Source: Epiperipatus broadwayi
Taxonomy: Eukaryota; Onychophora; Udeonychophora; Euonychophora; Peripatidae
Direction of reading: 5' to 3'
DNA length: 64,000 bases
NCBI GenBank assembly: GCA_028023455.1
Contig: JAQFVV010007240.1
Coordinates: 25,001-89,000, forward strand
Shown: positions 1-15,092 of the stretch, piece after piece
How positions within the stretch are numbered: the first letter of the stretch is position 1
Layout of the letters: every line of letters begins with the position of its first letter
The notes under the pieces: model-generated
Seen by the model: only the letters and a program-made list of their open reading frames with translations
Database searches by the model: none
Told to the model about the DNA's origin: nothing
Program-made: the position numbers and the translations under genes

Positions 1-1853
1 TTGTAAAATATTATAAGTTAAGTTATATTTAAATAAATAAATTTAAATAATTTTAGCTTATCAATCAAGCTTATTTGAAAATTGTAGATGTATAAAACGA
101 TAAAGTTATTATTTTAAAGTATAACTTATTTTTAAACATATTATAGTTGAAAGATTTAAGTATTCTCTTAATGTATTCACTACATCTATTTATTAAATTA
201 TCATAAAATAAATATTTAAATAAGTTTTAATAATGCTTCATTGATTTTGTCAATAAAATCAATTCATTACCACTTATTTTAAAAATATAGTTATAAATGC
301 CATTTTATAACATTCTAATCATTTATAAATCTAAATAATTAATCAATAACTTTAAATTAGTTATTTCAAAATATTTAATTTAAATATTTTTAGTATGTGA
401 GTACATGTAGTCTATTTCCATTTAAAGCTAAAAGTTTACTAGAAATAATGATTATGTTTTAACATCCTTGTTCAAGAGTTAATATTTAATATAAGTTAAT
501 GCTTTTATTTTGTAATTTTTTTCTAATGAAAAATAATTAATATTTTAAGTAATTAAAGTTAACGTTCTGGGAATTTTAAATATGTATATATGTTTAAATA
601 AATATACTCTTTATTGGTGTAATAATTATCATTTTATTAAATAATATATTAAGGAATAATTTATGCTAAGAGGATGTAAAAATTGTTTTGTCTAAAATTT
701 TTCCAGATATTGCAATTAAAAAGTTACTTTTAGATATTTGACTTTTCAACTTAATTAAGTCAAATAAATTAATTAGAATTAACTCTCTCATTTTTAATCA
801 TCTGATTAATTATATATCCCCTGATTTAGTCTATTTAAGCATTGGCCACATAAATTTCTACACACGACATCATCTTCCTCAACATTGCAACATTTTTTCT
901 CAGTATTTTAGTATGTGTATTTTTTTATAATTATTTAATATTTTGCCAGTTTAAACCATGAACAGCTAAAATGATTACATGCTTGGGTCTCTAGCTTTGA
1001 CCTAACACTTACTGAAAAACTTCTCTAATTTATACATCTACAATACATCTTCTCCAATACATAAATAAGAAAGGAAGCAATATGCGGTTATAGTGATTTG
1101 TGATAACATGAATTTTTTTTTTTATAGAAGATATAAATATTGCTTGAACTTTTATTCCTTGTCAATTTATTTGTTTAATCACATTTAAAATTTATTTAAA
1201 GATGATAACTTTAAAGTGTTAGATGCCAGAACTTTAAATAACTTTGCATTAATTTTAATAGAAGTTTATAATCTTTATTCTACAAGGAATTACAGATTTT
1301 ATATTTTTTCAAATGCTGTGTTTTGCTGTCTTGTGCAGAATGTTTTCATTTAAGCATAATTTTATATTTCAAGTCAAACTACAACTTTTTCTGAGCTTGT
1401 ACAACATTGTGAATGATAAAAAGCTATTCAATATAAATGAACATATGTATGATTTGCATTGATCTGAAAGAAACTATTCTATTGTTATATCTACACATTT
1501 TGAGATAAAATTTATAAAAATTTATTATTTTGCTATTGTGTTGAAATGGGTAAAGTATTTATTTCACTATTTATAAAGTTACCAAAATGGATATATTATA
1601 TTTAATATGAATTGCTGTTATCAGAAAATATTTTATAAATGGACAAATGTCATTTTTATGTATTTAACTTTGAATGAAATATATGTAATAAATAGAAATA
1701 AATATAATTATGCTTCAATGTACTTTATTTACTAATAAATATTTTACCTGTCTTTTAAAGATAAAATATAATATAAAATGAATTCAGTGCTTATTTCAAT
1801 CTATCTATTGCTGATAAAAGAGTATTACACTTAATATATATGTTTTTAATAAA
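1..1853. other. AT-rich intergenic DNA, nothing recognised
   Basis: Stops occur densely in all frames. I see no transposon termini, tandem arrays or RNA-gene signatures. The stretch is composed of A/T runs and scattered simple motifs. Confidence 0.6.
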
Positions 1854-2178
1854 ATAGTCAATAATATGTTTAAAAATACATATATACAAGCAACAAAGAT
1901 TACAAAGCCTTTTTCAGCAAATGATGTTTTTTTGTCCTTTTCAGTATGTCTCCAGAATAACATGATTTAAAGTACATACAGCGACATCTATATCAATACA
2001 TGTGAGAAGACAGGTATAGATATAGAAGTCACTGTATGTACTTTAAATCATGGTATTCTGGAGACATACTGAAAAGGGCAAAAATATAATTTGCTGAAAA
2101 AGGCTTTTCTATGATAATTTTATAATTTGTAATCTTTGTTGCTTGTATATATGTATTTTTAAACATATTATTGACTAT
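1854..2178. repeat. Foldback (inverted-repeat) element, about 325 bp
   Basis: The left half, starting atagtcaataatatg, is the reverse complement of the right half, ending catattattgactat. The match runs almost the full length: both halves carry the tract around gtatgtctccagaata and its complement. Only a short unpaired centre remains near 2000-2020. The transcript would fold into one long hairpin. There is no coding capacity. It is most simply a MITE or foldback element, but I cannot assign a superfamily and see no clear target-site duplication. Confidence 0.8.
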
Positions 2179-2981
2179 TGTATACTTGAAGTGCAACATA
2201 AAAAAAAGAATTGGTTTTAATTCTGATTCTTTTTATGTATAGTTTTTAATAAAATGTTATTTAATCTATGCTTTCTACAATCTGGTCATCATTTTTATAA
2301 AGTGTGTTGATTTTTAAAAAAAATATTGTGTTCCTGAAATTTTATTCATTACTGTATAAGACTTAGCATTATTTTAATAGAACTCTATTTTGTTCTATGT
2401 TAATATCTCATTGTTTGAATCTGTGAATTGTGTTTCCAAAGAAAACAATATTTTTATCAACTTGCTTCTTAAAATATATAGTATGCTTTTCACATTTTAT
2501 TGTTTTGTATTAGAATTGCTTCAAGAGAAGTTATATTTCTTATTGTTACATTATTTAAATAAAAAGTTTGTTATAACTTTGAATGGGTTGTCAGTAATGT
2601 TAATTCTTAATTTTTGTGTAGTTTGTCAATATTTGATAATCATATTATCCTCATACTTTACTAATTTCTCAGAATGTTCAAGGGCTTATTATTGGAACTC
2701 TTGTGCTACCAAAATGGTATGGAAAATAAGATTTAAAGACTTTCAATTATTAATTGGTAAATGGGTATAAATATTTAATTGTAAGATTAATTCCTATGTG
2801 TTTTATGCTTTCATATATAATGTGATTTTAATATATTTATATAAAAGTTCTCAGAATATTATTGTTTTTGAAATATAATGAGAGGGTGACATATTAGTCC
2901 TGTATGGAATTATTTACAATATTTGTAAACAAATGGAAAAATTAATAAAATAGGTGCATATTTTTTACTAAATTATTAAAA
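2179..2981. other. AT-rich intergenic DNA with one unconvincing open frame
   Basis: The only open frame of note is 2390-2770 (+, 126 codons). It encodes a Phe/Leu/Ile/Asn-rich low-complexity sequence typical of random translation of AT-rich DNA. It shows no recognisable domain, so I do not call a gene. Confidence 0.55.
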
Positions 2982-3208
2982 AAGAAATGTATATACTTAG
3001 CTATAGTTTGCTATGGCTGCTATATTTTATCAATCATTTTACATCACTTACTCATTATTTTTATATGAGATAAAAGGATAGTCCCTATTTTTATTAAGAA
3101 ATGTATATTCTTAGCTATAATTTGCTATGGCTGCTATGTTTTATCAGTCATTTTACATCACTTACTCATTATTTCTATATGAGATAAAAGGATAGTTCCT
3201 ATTTTTAT
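2982..3208. repeat. Tandem duplication, 114 bp unit, two copies
   Basis: Copy 1 (2982-3095) and copy 2 (3096-3208) both read from aagaaatgtatat through gctatggctgctat to gataaaaggatagt. They differ at only a few positions, which indicates a fairly recent local duplication. The unit has no coding content. Confidence 0.85.
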
Positions 3209-4680
3209 ATATTCTTCTTATGATGCTAGTGAGATATTGTTTGTTTTATGCAAGAGTTAGCATATGGTACTATATTTTAGGCAACCATTTTTGTGATGAT
3301 TTATTCTTTGTATATGTTTAAGATTATAAACAAAGTCCTAATTTTTTATGTGCACTTTTTGATAAGTTTTATTTTTGAGTTTATTTCCTCATTTTTCTTT
3401 CTTTTGTATTCCTTGATGTTTATCTTGGTAAGATTTATTTAAAGATGAGTGATGCCAACCATGTTTTTATTTGTTGCTCTTGAAATATTGTAATGTTATG
3501 AGTAATGCCAGCCATGCCTTATATGTTTTTTCTTGATGAAATGAGAGTAATGTATGAATCTTTATATTGTGATATGCCCCATTTGCCTATCAGATGTATT
3601 TTATAAACCTTGAAAAAGTATTTTCTGTTTAAATTCATAATTATTTATATGGTTCTAAAATTATACTTTTTCTTCCAAATTCATCACTATTATTATAAAG
3701 GTTAGATTTTGTAAAATCATTAAATACATTTCCTACAAGGATATATGTCAAAGAAAATTGAATTAATAAAATGTAAGAGATATATGTACTTATAGATATA
3801 TATTATATATTAGGATTATGTATTTATTATTTTTCTAATGGTAACTTACAATTTTATTTTAAACTTGTGACAGTTATTATTTCTGATTTTATAAAAATAT
3901 TTAATTATTATTATTATTAACAACTTCGTTAGTGTTAATAAATATTGTTTTAATTATTAATTTTGAAATTTGTATTTTTATTATCATTTTCATTCTCAGA
4001 AATTCAAAAATCGCACACATCTTTTATTATTATAAGAGTACAAGAAGAATATAAAACTCACTTTATTAGACTTTATTTTGTAGATGTTAAATATAATTAT
4101 TTTATTTTGGAATAAGATTATAACAGAACTTTTGTGTGATATATGGGTAGCAACAAAATCGCTTTTATACTCATACTATCATTAATAGATTCGTAGTTTG
4201 TTATATCATTATTTCCTATTAGAGTTTCATTATTAATTTTAAATTAGTAGACTATTTATTGCATTAAGATATCCAATGATGGTTCATATCTTATTATTAT
4301 TATTTACTAGGAACACATTCATGGTTTGAATAAGAACTAAAGATAAAGAATAAGATTCTTATTGGTTTATACAAAAATTTTATAGTAAGAACTCTGAAAT
4401 CTTATTTGATTAAGAAAGCTTTATTTAGTTTGTGAAATCTGATTTAATTAAAAAAGATTCACTTTGATTAAAAATTCTGATTTTTTTAAAAGGCATTTAT
4501 TTTGATTAATATTATTTTCAAGTAATCTGATTCTGTGTAACTCTGACGTATGAGATTTGCTTAGAGAGTATTAAAACTCTTTATAAGATATGATGTTTTA
4601 GAGCAGCATCAGAGATAGCCTATCCATTTCTGTTACATACTATTAGACAGATTTTTTCAGTTATATATTATTATTAGATT
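3209..4680. other. AT-rich intergenic DNA, nothing recognised
   Basis: Simple AT-rich sequence with short ATT runs near 3905 and 4290. No open frame, repeat arm or RNA gene is supportable. Confidence 0.55.
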
Positions 4681-4684
4681 GTCC

Positions 4685-4720
<36 letters not shown>

Positions 4721-4724
4721 GACG

Positions 4725-4753
<29 letters not shown>
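4681..4753. repeat. Palindromic (TA)n microsatellite pair
   Basis: The sequence gtcctttaa precedes a TA run, which is followed by the complement (ataaaggac). A second TA run then ends at 4753. The first part is a perfect inverted repeat around the TA tract and could extrude as a cruciform. The second TA run abuts TGTAACGG at 4754, which may be an element edge. Confidence 0.8.
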
Positions 4754-4756
<3 letters not shown>

Positions 4757-6890
4757 AACGGTAAGAACTTGTATGCCTTGTTAACACATTGCCAAATTCC
4801 TCCACCATGTTCGAAGAGCAACACAACAGGTGGGTTCAGGGCCTGCAGTACCATGTTTGAACATAGTCATTTATTTCACAACAATACCCACATGACAATG
4901 TGTATACCATAACAATAGTAAATATCTTTCTAGGCCTGGTGGTCAGGTAGATCAAGAAACTCTAATTTACTTTAAGATTAAGTGCTACTGCTATATAATT
5001 GAATGTGACTTCAATAATTAAATGAGACTCTAGATATTATTATTAATTCAAGAAGACACACAAACGTAGAAATAGGTAGACACAAATATTTAATAATGAT
5101 TAAATTAGGTTACATGTCATTAAAACACTAAAAAGGTATCATTATTCAATCACATCTCATGCCTCATGTTTAAGTTGCAAACATTGTGAGATTATGATAC
5201 GAGGTCATAATGAGGAGTGCATCAGCCAACTCAGCAATCATTATTTACTTTCTTATTATTAATATATAATCTACACTAATGAATTATTACTAGAGCAGCA
5301 GATGTGGAGGAGTGAAAATAGATCGAGCATATACATTTATAATCATAAACAAAGTGACATGCGATAGGTTTAAATGATGCTGAGTTTTAAAGAGATTCAG
5401 CTTTTCATTGAGTGTAACCACTGAGAAACATTAGAGACAGGAGGGATGGCCAAACATTGGGCTGGAGCTTTTAGGAGCTGTCACAAATGCAGCATCAGTG
5501 TGAGGTCTTAGCCTTTCTATTCCCAACCATGTGATGAGGTTAGTTACCATTGGGGTCATTTCTTTATGCCCATTTATTATGGGAACTAGAATATTTAAAG
5601 AATATCTATTTCATTCCTGCAGTTTAAAATTAAGGCATCTATAAACCAATGCAGTTTACACATTCAATGCAAAAACATTTTATCTACTCTATGCTTTTAA
5701 AAATAGAAAGTTTATTTCCAATCCCCACATTGACTAAACAAATGATTAACTGTCTATTACCCCTCCTTCTTATAATAATAGTACTCTAGATTAAAAAAGA
5801 CTTGACAAAATATAACATATAATATACTATTTAAAATGAAATGATTGCTAAGTGGCCAATACACTATATCAAGGATTAAAAGATCTTACTTTCATAGTAA
5901 CATATAGTAATAAATTTATAATTCCCAAGCTGAGCATTTATTAAAAGAAAAGGGCCTTTTAGGTGAATCTAACGTTGTGCAAAAGAGTAGCAAATTTTTT
6001 TGCAAATTAAATGGATAGGAAACATCAGCTCGGAAATCATGTAGGCATGAAATATAATATCTAATCAATAACAAAAAAAAAATTAGATACCCAAGTAGAA
6101 GAATAAGAATAGGTTGTTTCTTATGAGATTTATAAAATATTATATTACTTTTATACATAATTACAAGATGGAGACTAGAGTTTAGTTTTAAAATTGACAC
6201 TATATTTAAGTTAAGAGTCAAACTTTAAAGGTACAGCAGGTAATAGGAATTTAAATTCAGAGTTCTAAAGGAGAGTTTTTTACTCTTGGGTATCATTTTA
6301 CCTTTGACTAGTTGAAGTGTGCATAGTTGATGGGAGTGTCTGAGGTTCCTTGTTTAACAGCATTCATGTTTAGGAGAAACACACAGGCAGCAGTTTAAGT
6401 TCAGGTTTATTTCACATTTTTATGGGAAGCTCTGTATTTCCATAGCCACAGTCTGGAGAAGCACAGCAGTTGCCTACTCCTCACACATTTAGATTAAAAA
6501 TAGGATCTGGATTCAAAAATAAAGTAACAGCAACAGCATAACCTTGAGACTTGATAGCCACACGAATTACCAATGATAATAATCCCTTAAAATAACAGCC
6601 TGTTGCTTTTATTTCTTTCTCTTTTATCTTTTGGATCCATCAAACAATTGTGTCATCCATTCAAGTGGTCCCTCCAGTCTGTGCTATATATCCCTTTAGG
6701 TAACGGATGCATTAGTGGCACATGTTGAAATTTCAATTTCAATCTGACCACCTTTTTAATTTACCTTACATGTGATGTAATTAGAAATGTTTTTAACAAA
6801 CCTTTTATAATTATGAGTTTAAGAATACTTTTCAGCTCTGTCATCTTTCCCCCCTCCCGCTATGACTTGCACTCTAATTAGCAGTGGAAT
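4754..6890. other. Higher-complexity block, possible decayed mobile element
   Basis: Base composition is less AT-biased than the flanks, with GC-richer patches near 4800-4860, 5400-5560, 6370-6490 and 6840-6870. The block starts TGTAACGGTAAG directly after a TA tract, a form common at LTR edges. No open frame with recognisable domains exists, and I found no matching second terminus. It may be an old solo LTR or other non-coding transposon relic. This is inference only. Confidence 0.3.
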
Positions 6891-6900
6891 ATCTATTTTT

Positions 6901-7061
6901 AAAATATGTTTACAGTTAAAATTAAAAGAACTTTTAGATTGTATAATTTAAATATAACATAAATCTGACCTAAATAATAACAAAATATGTTTACATTTAA
7001 AATAAAACCATTTTAGATTTTATAATTTAAAATATTACATAAATCTGATCCAAATAATAAT
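6901..7061. repeat. Tandem duplication, about 81 bp unit, two copies
   Basis: Both copies begin aaaatatgtttaca, pass through a ttttagatt...tataattt segment, and end in cataaatctga. Copy 1 is 6901-6981 and copy 2 is 6982-7061. The copies have diverged moderately. Confidence 0.75.
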
Positions 7062-7429
7062 AATATGATTATTAAATCTTACACAAAATTATGCACTACA
7101 AATCTAACAATCATCTGAAGTGCATTATTTTTAAAATACACTATATTGGAATGTGTGCATATATACGATGTTTTTAAATAACTGTACATATATTTTATAA
7201 TATTATGCACAAAGTCCAATATTCAAGAACAGAACCTATGTAAACTAATAATAATGGGTGAGAGGTGGAATGATGACAGAACTAAGGTAAAACTAAGATT
7301 TGAATTCAAATCTTACTGTTTCAATATATATATATATATATATATATATGCCTATTAATTAAAAAAACTAATTGTAATAACAATAAAACTAATAAATATA
7401 GTGGTAATTAACTATTATATACAGTTTTT
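7062..7429. other. AT-rich DNA ending in a TA microsatellite
   Basis: There is no gene. A (TA)n run at about 7325-7349 marks the outer side of the Penelope-like fragment that follows. The sequence ctgcagaagtattttcagtt near 7435 recurs, reversed, in the related copy near 42620-42640. Confidence 0.5.
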
Positions 7430-7715
7430 CAATCTGCAGAAGTATTTTCAGTTAATTCCTTAACCCTCTTCAACTGTCATTAAATTAAAAAAAAATGGAA
7501 GCAAATGTCATCAACTCAAATCCCATGAATCCTGAATATTAATATTAGCAGCTTGTCTATTAATTATATTCATTTTATTTCTATTTATTAAAATTGCCCT
7601 CTTAATTTTTCTTTTCTTATGTTTTCTCTCTTCATGAAGAATCTTGACACTTTCAATATCAAACATATCTATATTTACATGTCTTTTCATGATCCAAAAA
7701 ATTGAAGCAGTCATT
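7430..7715 (-). pseudogene. Penelope-like retroelement, 3' fragment (family 2, minus copy)
   Basis: The minus-strand frame 7714-7511 (67 codons) ends in a segment containing KHKKRKIKRAILINRNKMN and then INIQDSWDLS. The same C-terminal motif follows the GIY-YIG-like fragment at 42242-42540, which identifies this piece as the extreme C-terminus of the same Penelope-like protein. Only the tail is present; the RT and the GIY-YIG core are absent. The non-coding tail to 7430 contains the ctgcagaagt motif, and a TA run lies further left. The fragment is joined head to head to a plus-strand copy of the same tail at about 7716. Confidence 0.65.
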
Positions 7716-7917
7716 GAATAGAAATAAAATGAATATAATTAATAAACAAACTCCTTGTATTAAAATTCAGAATTCATGGGATTTGTGTTGATGATGTTTG
7801 CTTCTATTTTGCTTCTTTAATTTAAACATCAGTTGAGGGGGGGTAAGGAATTAAGCAAATGTACTTTTGCAAATTAAAAGACTGTATACAATTGTTGATT
7901 ATCATTATATCTTTTAG
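7716..7917 (+). pseudogene. Penelope-like retroelement, 3' fragment (family 2, plus copy)
   Basis: In the plus strand the frame reads NKMNIINKQT then CIKIQNSWDLC and a stop. This matches the C-terminus of the neighbouring minus-strand fragment. The untranslated tail that follows (gttgatgatgtttgcttc, then cagttgagg) also matches the tail of the copy near 42550-42600. It ends at a TA microsatellite at 7918-7939. It is therefore an inverted, truncated sibling of 7430-7715. Confidence 0.6.
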
Positions 7918-7939
7918 TTATATATATATATATATATAT
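7918..7939. repeat. (TA)n microsatellite at Penelope 3' end
   Basis: A short TA run directly follows the Penelope tail. It mirrors the TA run at 7325-7349 on the other side of the head-to-head pair. Confidence 0.85.
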
Positions 7940-9548
7940 TGATACAAATAATAAAAAAGCTGTATATGGATAAAGAGTATTAAAATTTTGTGGTAGGAGT
8001 AAAAATATATGATAAAATTGATGAAATTTGAAGTTTAAATGTAAGATGGGTAAAGATGAGGATGCTTTGGTAAGCAAGTCATATGATAATAATAAACTAT
8101 TGTTTGAAAATCACATTAAAAATACCTGATAAAAAGTGATTTTATTATATTGTTTTAATTCAAAATACTATTAAAAAACTTGTAACCATTGTGGAGTTGA
8201 TATACTCTTACTTCACAATTTAGTGATGATAAGATTTAAAATAATTTTAAAAAGATAGACAAAAACGAAATGGTTTGTAAATTGAAATGGAATGTCTGAG
8301 AAAAACATTATCAGAATTTGTGAATAAATTTTTAAAATTATAATAACTTTTACTAATGTTTTATTGTTAAACATGTTTTTTTATTACTGAATTAAATCAT
8401 GTAAATAGCAAAATAAATTTAATATCAGCAATATCAGTAACATATTTCATTATAAACTGATATTGAACAAAATTATAAAAATCAATTAAAATGTAATAGA
8501 TTTATAATAAAATACATAATATTTATTCATATTATATTTATTTGATTTTTACATAATTAATTCAGTTATTAAAAAAAAACAAGTTTAAGAATAAGTCAAA
8601 AAGAGGATTTAAATAATAAAAACTATTAAATCTGGACTAAGTTTGAAATAAAATGTTCTGGAACAATATTTTAAAAGTTGTGAAATAAGAAAATAAGATA
8701 AATAATAGTAATTTACTTGATAAAGTAAAATTAATTTATAACATGTTAATTGTTCAATAAAAAATTTTAAAATGCCTTTGTTGAGATAATAGATTTTTAA
8801 AAAAACTCCAATGATCAAAACGTCTTGGATTATTAGATATGATAAAAAAAAAACGTGGTATAGAAAAAAGTGCAACCTTGTAAAAGATGAAAATATATAA
8901 ATATATAAAAAGATTAATAATAACGAGTGTGAAATAAATAAAATTAGAAATACATCTTTTTAAAAGAGTAATGAATGAATATAAAAGCACTACAAAAAAA
9001 GTTTAGCTTTGATATTAATGTAGTAGAATTAAATAATTTGGATTGGGCAAACATTTATCAGGAATATAATATTAATTGAATATAGAAATAATAAAATAAT
9101 TACATGCTTTAAAATAACATGATAAATAATAATAAAATAGATTATTCACTAATAATAAAAAATCAAGTTGTAAAACTTTAATTCAGATCACAGCTAATAA
9201 ATTACAAAAATTGAATTTTTTTTTATTAGTGGGTATTCTGAATATCATAAAAAAGAATAGAAAAATATAAAATTTGTAGAAGAGAAAAGTGTTTAAAGCT
9301 TAGAACTAAATTAAGACTGTAACAAATAAATTTAGAAGATAGATATTAGAAAAGTAATATACAGAAATTAGAGAAACATTAAAAAAACATTTTTTAATAT
9401 TCTTTATGATATAATAAAGCAAAATATAAAACTGGAGACTTAATAGAAGTAAAATATTAACAGAAAAGAGAGAATGGATTTATAAATAAAGAAGATACAT
9501 TAAAACAATAGCAACAATATCAATAAATTATATGCTATATCAAACTTT
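7940..9548. other. Very AT-rich intergenic DNA, nothing recognised
   Basis: Open frames such as those on the minus strand at 8609-8990 are low-complexity Ile/Leu/Phe-rich translations with no domain. No repeats or RNA genes are visible. Confidence 0.55.
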
Positions 9549-9630
9549 ATTAAACAAGATTTAATATGTAATCTTTAAAATAAACATAACTATGTTTAAT
9601 TTAACATTTACCTATTAAATCTTGTTTAAT
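9549..9630. repeat. Short inverted repeat (18 bp arms)
   Basis: Arms attaaacaagatttaata (9549-9566) and its perfect complement (9613-9630) are separated by 46 bp. It could be a remnant of a larger foldback element or a chance palindrome in AT-rich DNA. Confidence 0.7.
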
Positions 9631-10160
9631 TATGATAATCAAGGTATTAAATGTGAGATTCTGTCTCCAGTCTTGTATAATTAATTATGGGTTTAATAAC
9701 TCTTAAATTCTATATTCCATCTTGTTGATCACTCTTAATTATCAACAATGTTAACAAAGGTGTGCTTATAAAAATTAGAGCTACCAAAAATAGGTGAATT
9801 CACTTTCAGAAATGATTCTATTCTTTATTATTTGTTCATCATTTAGAGTGCTCTAAAGTCATAGCCTGGTGGAAAGGTGATTTATGCCCTTTGTTTAGCA
9901 CAACTTTATGTACATCATTTTTTTAAATACTACATTATAATTATGAACAACCAAATTACTATATGTTTTCTGTCATCACATATGAGAATATGGTAAAGGG
10001 TATGCTAAGATGATATTAAATCACATGACATTTTAATATAACATCTTGAGAAGTTGCAATTTTGAATGAAAGTCAATTAGATGAAAATAAATATATGATT
10101 AAAATATATAGTTGTCTATTAAGCCAATTATGATTACACATTTAATTTAGTGAGAAAGTA
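9631..10160. other. AT-rich intergenic DNA, nothing recognised
   Basis: No open frame or repeat structure is supportable here. Confidence 0.5.
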
Positions 10161-10210
10161 TATTGTACCGGTCGAAACCCATATATATATATATATATAT
10201 ATTGTACCAG
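10161..10210. repeat. Duplicated TATTGTACC motif flanking a (TA)n tract
   Basis: tattgtaccggtcgaaa occurs at 10161, then a TA run, then attgtaccagtcaaaa at 10201. TGTACC is also the exact start of the 3' LTR at 19732. The arrangement suggests an element edge duplicated or interrupted by a TA tract, but the element is not identified. Confidence 0.5.
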
Positions 10211-13023
10211 TCAAAATAGTATGCTCACTTAACAAGATTCAAATCCTAAGCAAAAGTACCTCAAATCCGATCATGCTCGAGATACACAGGCCTGGAGCAA
10301 TCCTGAATTCTAACCTATTTGCCTATTCTTCGAATCTCTGACATAATGAACAACAATCCTGATGACACAGTAAAATTATTTTAATTCCATGCCCAGAAAC
10401 AGAGCGATAGAGCATAAGATCAGACGGACAATGATGATCGAGGTCGGAGTAGCCCAGGAATTAAATTTATTATAGTTATTTATTCATGCTAAGCTATCAG
10501 TTAAAGAAAGTAGTTCTAAATATTAACTTGAAACTAATAATTCAATGACAAACCAGGATTACATGAAATAGATATATTTAATAAATATTACACAAACGCA
10601 TATATATATTACAAAAGATTAAGGAAACGTATGTATATTTTACCAACTAGTTTCACGCTTGGGACAATATTGTTTATTTACAAGACTTGGAAATTTGTTG
10701 TATATAATCCCCTCTATCACTCATTTAATAAATATAATTTTACAGATACAATTTGTGTTTTATAACTTGTGTGGATTTAATAAGCTAATTCAATAAAACT
10801 TTTGCTATGGAACGTTGTGGATGCCGAAAATAAACATAAAATATCGTGACAGTTTTAACAGTAAATGATTTATTTGATAACAGGCAAAATATATGATTTC
10901 AATTATGTATTTCTTAGGAGAACCATTATTTATACTTTTATTCACATTGTTTGGCAAAGACATCTTTTAGAAATAAGAGACAAACAATGCACTTCATTTA
11001 TGAGAGTAAGTTATGCAATCATTAATATAAATTAGATTTACGTCTATAGGAATCGATAACAGTTTTTAAAAGAAAGCAGCTTAACTCAATGAACTAAATG
11101 TATTTTTATGAAATAAATCATTATCTTTAATACATCATTGCAACTTACTAAGGTTAGGTGGATGGTGATTAAATTAAAGACAAGAGTAATGGTATTAGCA
11201 TACATTAAAGAAATCTGGCCATCATGGTATTTGGATATTTTATCATTTACAAGAATACTTGAGATGAACTTAGATTTGATATATCCACACATTTCAGCAG
11301 AGCGATATCAAAGGACAGGCTGGGTTTGAGAGCCCAGGTCTGGATATGCTGTCATTCGCAGCACATAAACCTTGTAAACTTTACGTTCCACAGGAGTAGT
11401 ATCCATGATTATGAACGATTATAAAAAAAGATAGGATGGAGCTCCAGACTTCCGACATCCCCAATCAAGAAACGTAAAGATAAAATATCAGAATAAAGGA
11501 AGATGTATGCCAGCACATTATTGGACATGAATATAATTTTATAACATAATTTTCATTATTTTAAAACTTGGAAATTGTCTAAACTCTTGCTCAATAATCT
11601 GTTTTCAATCTCGAGTCATTTAACAAATAAAATTTACATTTAAGTTCGATTCCCATATATGTAAGAATTAGCCCTCCGGCAATGGCAAGAGAAGGTGGAA
11701 TTTTATATTAAGTGTCATGATCTTTTAAAAAGGCAGCTAAACGACAAAATAAAATAAGCATCCACAATAAAATACTTTTAAGTATACAACCAACTTAGTG
11801 AACTATTTCTATTTTAAATAAACAAATGAATTTAATTAAAGTCACGAGATTGATTGATACCGACATATTAGAGAAAATAATATATATATTAAACAAAATA
11901 AGTTGTATATATTTAATTGAGCTGCATAAAGTTATATAAACATAAATTAAGCGTGAAAGCAATGTATATTTAGAATTACATAAGTATTAATAAGGGATTC
12001 TAGAGAGAGATTTTACAAGCAAAACTAGCAAAACATCATAAATGGATCTATGAATTAATTTAGCTACAAATTATAAATCACCCATGAATGGTCGTATTAA
12101 GGCAGCTCTAAATTACATGATTTTACCTAAGATATCAGCATAGTGGCAGGCAGGTGGGTTGGCACTTCTACATCATCTTGTATGGCCAGTCAGATGGAAT
12201 TTTACACCTGGTAGACAGTCCTCCGAGAGGAAAAAAAAAGGCGAACATTTCCACTACTCATGCTCCATTGCACTAAACTTCTCTTGACTTCTTAAATGTT
12301 GGTCTGGCAACACTTTTGAATCAGGAACATAAAAGTAACCAACTGATCAAGTGAGTGTAACTAATTAATCCATCAAGTGTAAGTAACTAACTCACTCATC
12401 AAGTGAAAGCAACTAATTAATCAAGTGAAAATAACTGAAAGACTCTAAAAAGGTCTTATGGCTTCTTTTATACGCTATCTCTATAATCCCCTTACAAACA
12501 ATATTTTATTGACAACATGTTTTTATACAGATAAGGCTCAAAATACCATTTTTAGCTATTTTAAATCATTCGACAACAACTGATAAACAATTTGTTTTCG
12601 ATCTTAATTGCAATTGACAATTTTAATTAAAGGCAACAAGCTGAATTTAAACAAAGATTATTTTAGCATATCGTGCCTCCACCATTCTTTGTTGTTACAT
12701 TCCAACAGTTTAATTAAATACTTTAAATCAAAATACATATAGATATAACAAAAAATTTACAATTATATAAAGAAAATGTTTAGTTGTCAGCAATAAACAT
12801 AAATAACATTATTGCTTCATTCATATATATATATGCATCATACCCACTACTGTTTTACTTTGCTAAATAAAAATTAATTTTACTAATCTTTCTAATGATT
12901 CAGCATTCAGTGTGTAAGTGAATAGCATATATTTATAGCAATGTCTGAATTGCGGACCCCTAGGAGGTTAGTATAGATGGTGAAACATGAAGCATCGATG
13001 ATGATTAGACATCGATTGCTTCA
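10211..13023. other. Unidentified higher-complexity block between TA tracts
   Basis: This stretch has clearly more complex, less AT-biased patches (10250-10460, 11330-11480, 12130-12300, 12660-12710) than the surrounding DNA. It is bounded by TA tracts at 10180-10201 and 13024-13047. No long open frame exists. The end has a small imperfect hairpin (gcatcgatg...catcgattgc, about 12990-13018). It could be a long non-coding transposon relic or a solo LTR. I cannot assign a family. Confidence 0.3.
12345..12436. repeat. Degenerate minisatellite, ~26 bp unit, about 4 copies
   Basis: The unit atcaagtgaaagtaactaat recurs in variant form four times between 12345 and 12436, with substitutions such as gtgagtg and gtgtaag. 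Confidence 0.7.
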
Positions 13024-13047
13024 ATATATATATATATATATATATAA

Positions 13048-13296
13048 TTAATTCAAAACAATACAATAATTAATACAGTAAAAAATATTTTAAAAACAAA
13101 TATATTCCACAATTTAATAGAAGTACTTTCAACTATCTATGTAGTCATTATCAACTAGATTCAAGTTGTATTACAAAAAACCGTTACAAATGTATTAATT
13201 ATTGTATTAATTATTGTATTGCTTTGAATTAATTATATATATTTTATTATAATTGGAAAACAGACATTGATTAATAATATATACATATATATATAT
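13048..13296. other. AT-rich spacer
   Basis: No feature beyond short TA runs is visible. Confidence 0.5.
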
Positions 13297-15090
<1,794 letters not shown>

Positions 15091-15092
15091 AA

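Noticed and set aside
2390-2770. 126-codon open frame as a possible gene
   Set aside because: Low-complexity Phe/Leu/Asn-rich translation of AT-rich DNA with no domain, no coding-like composition and no promoter context.
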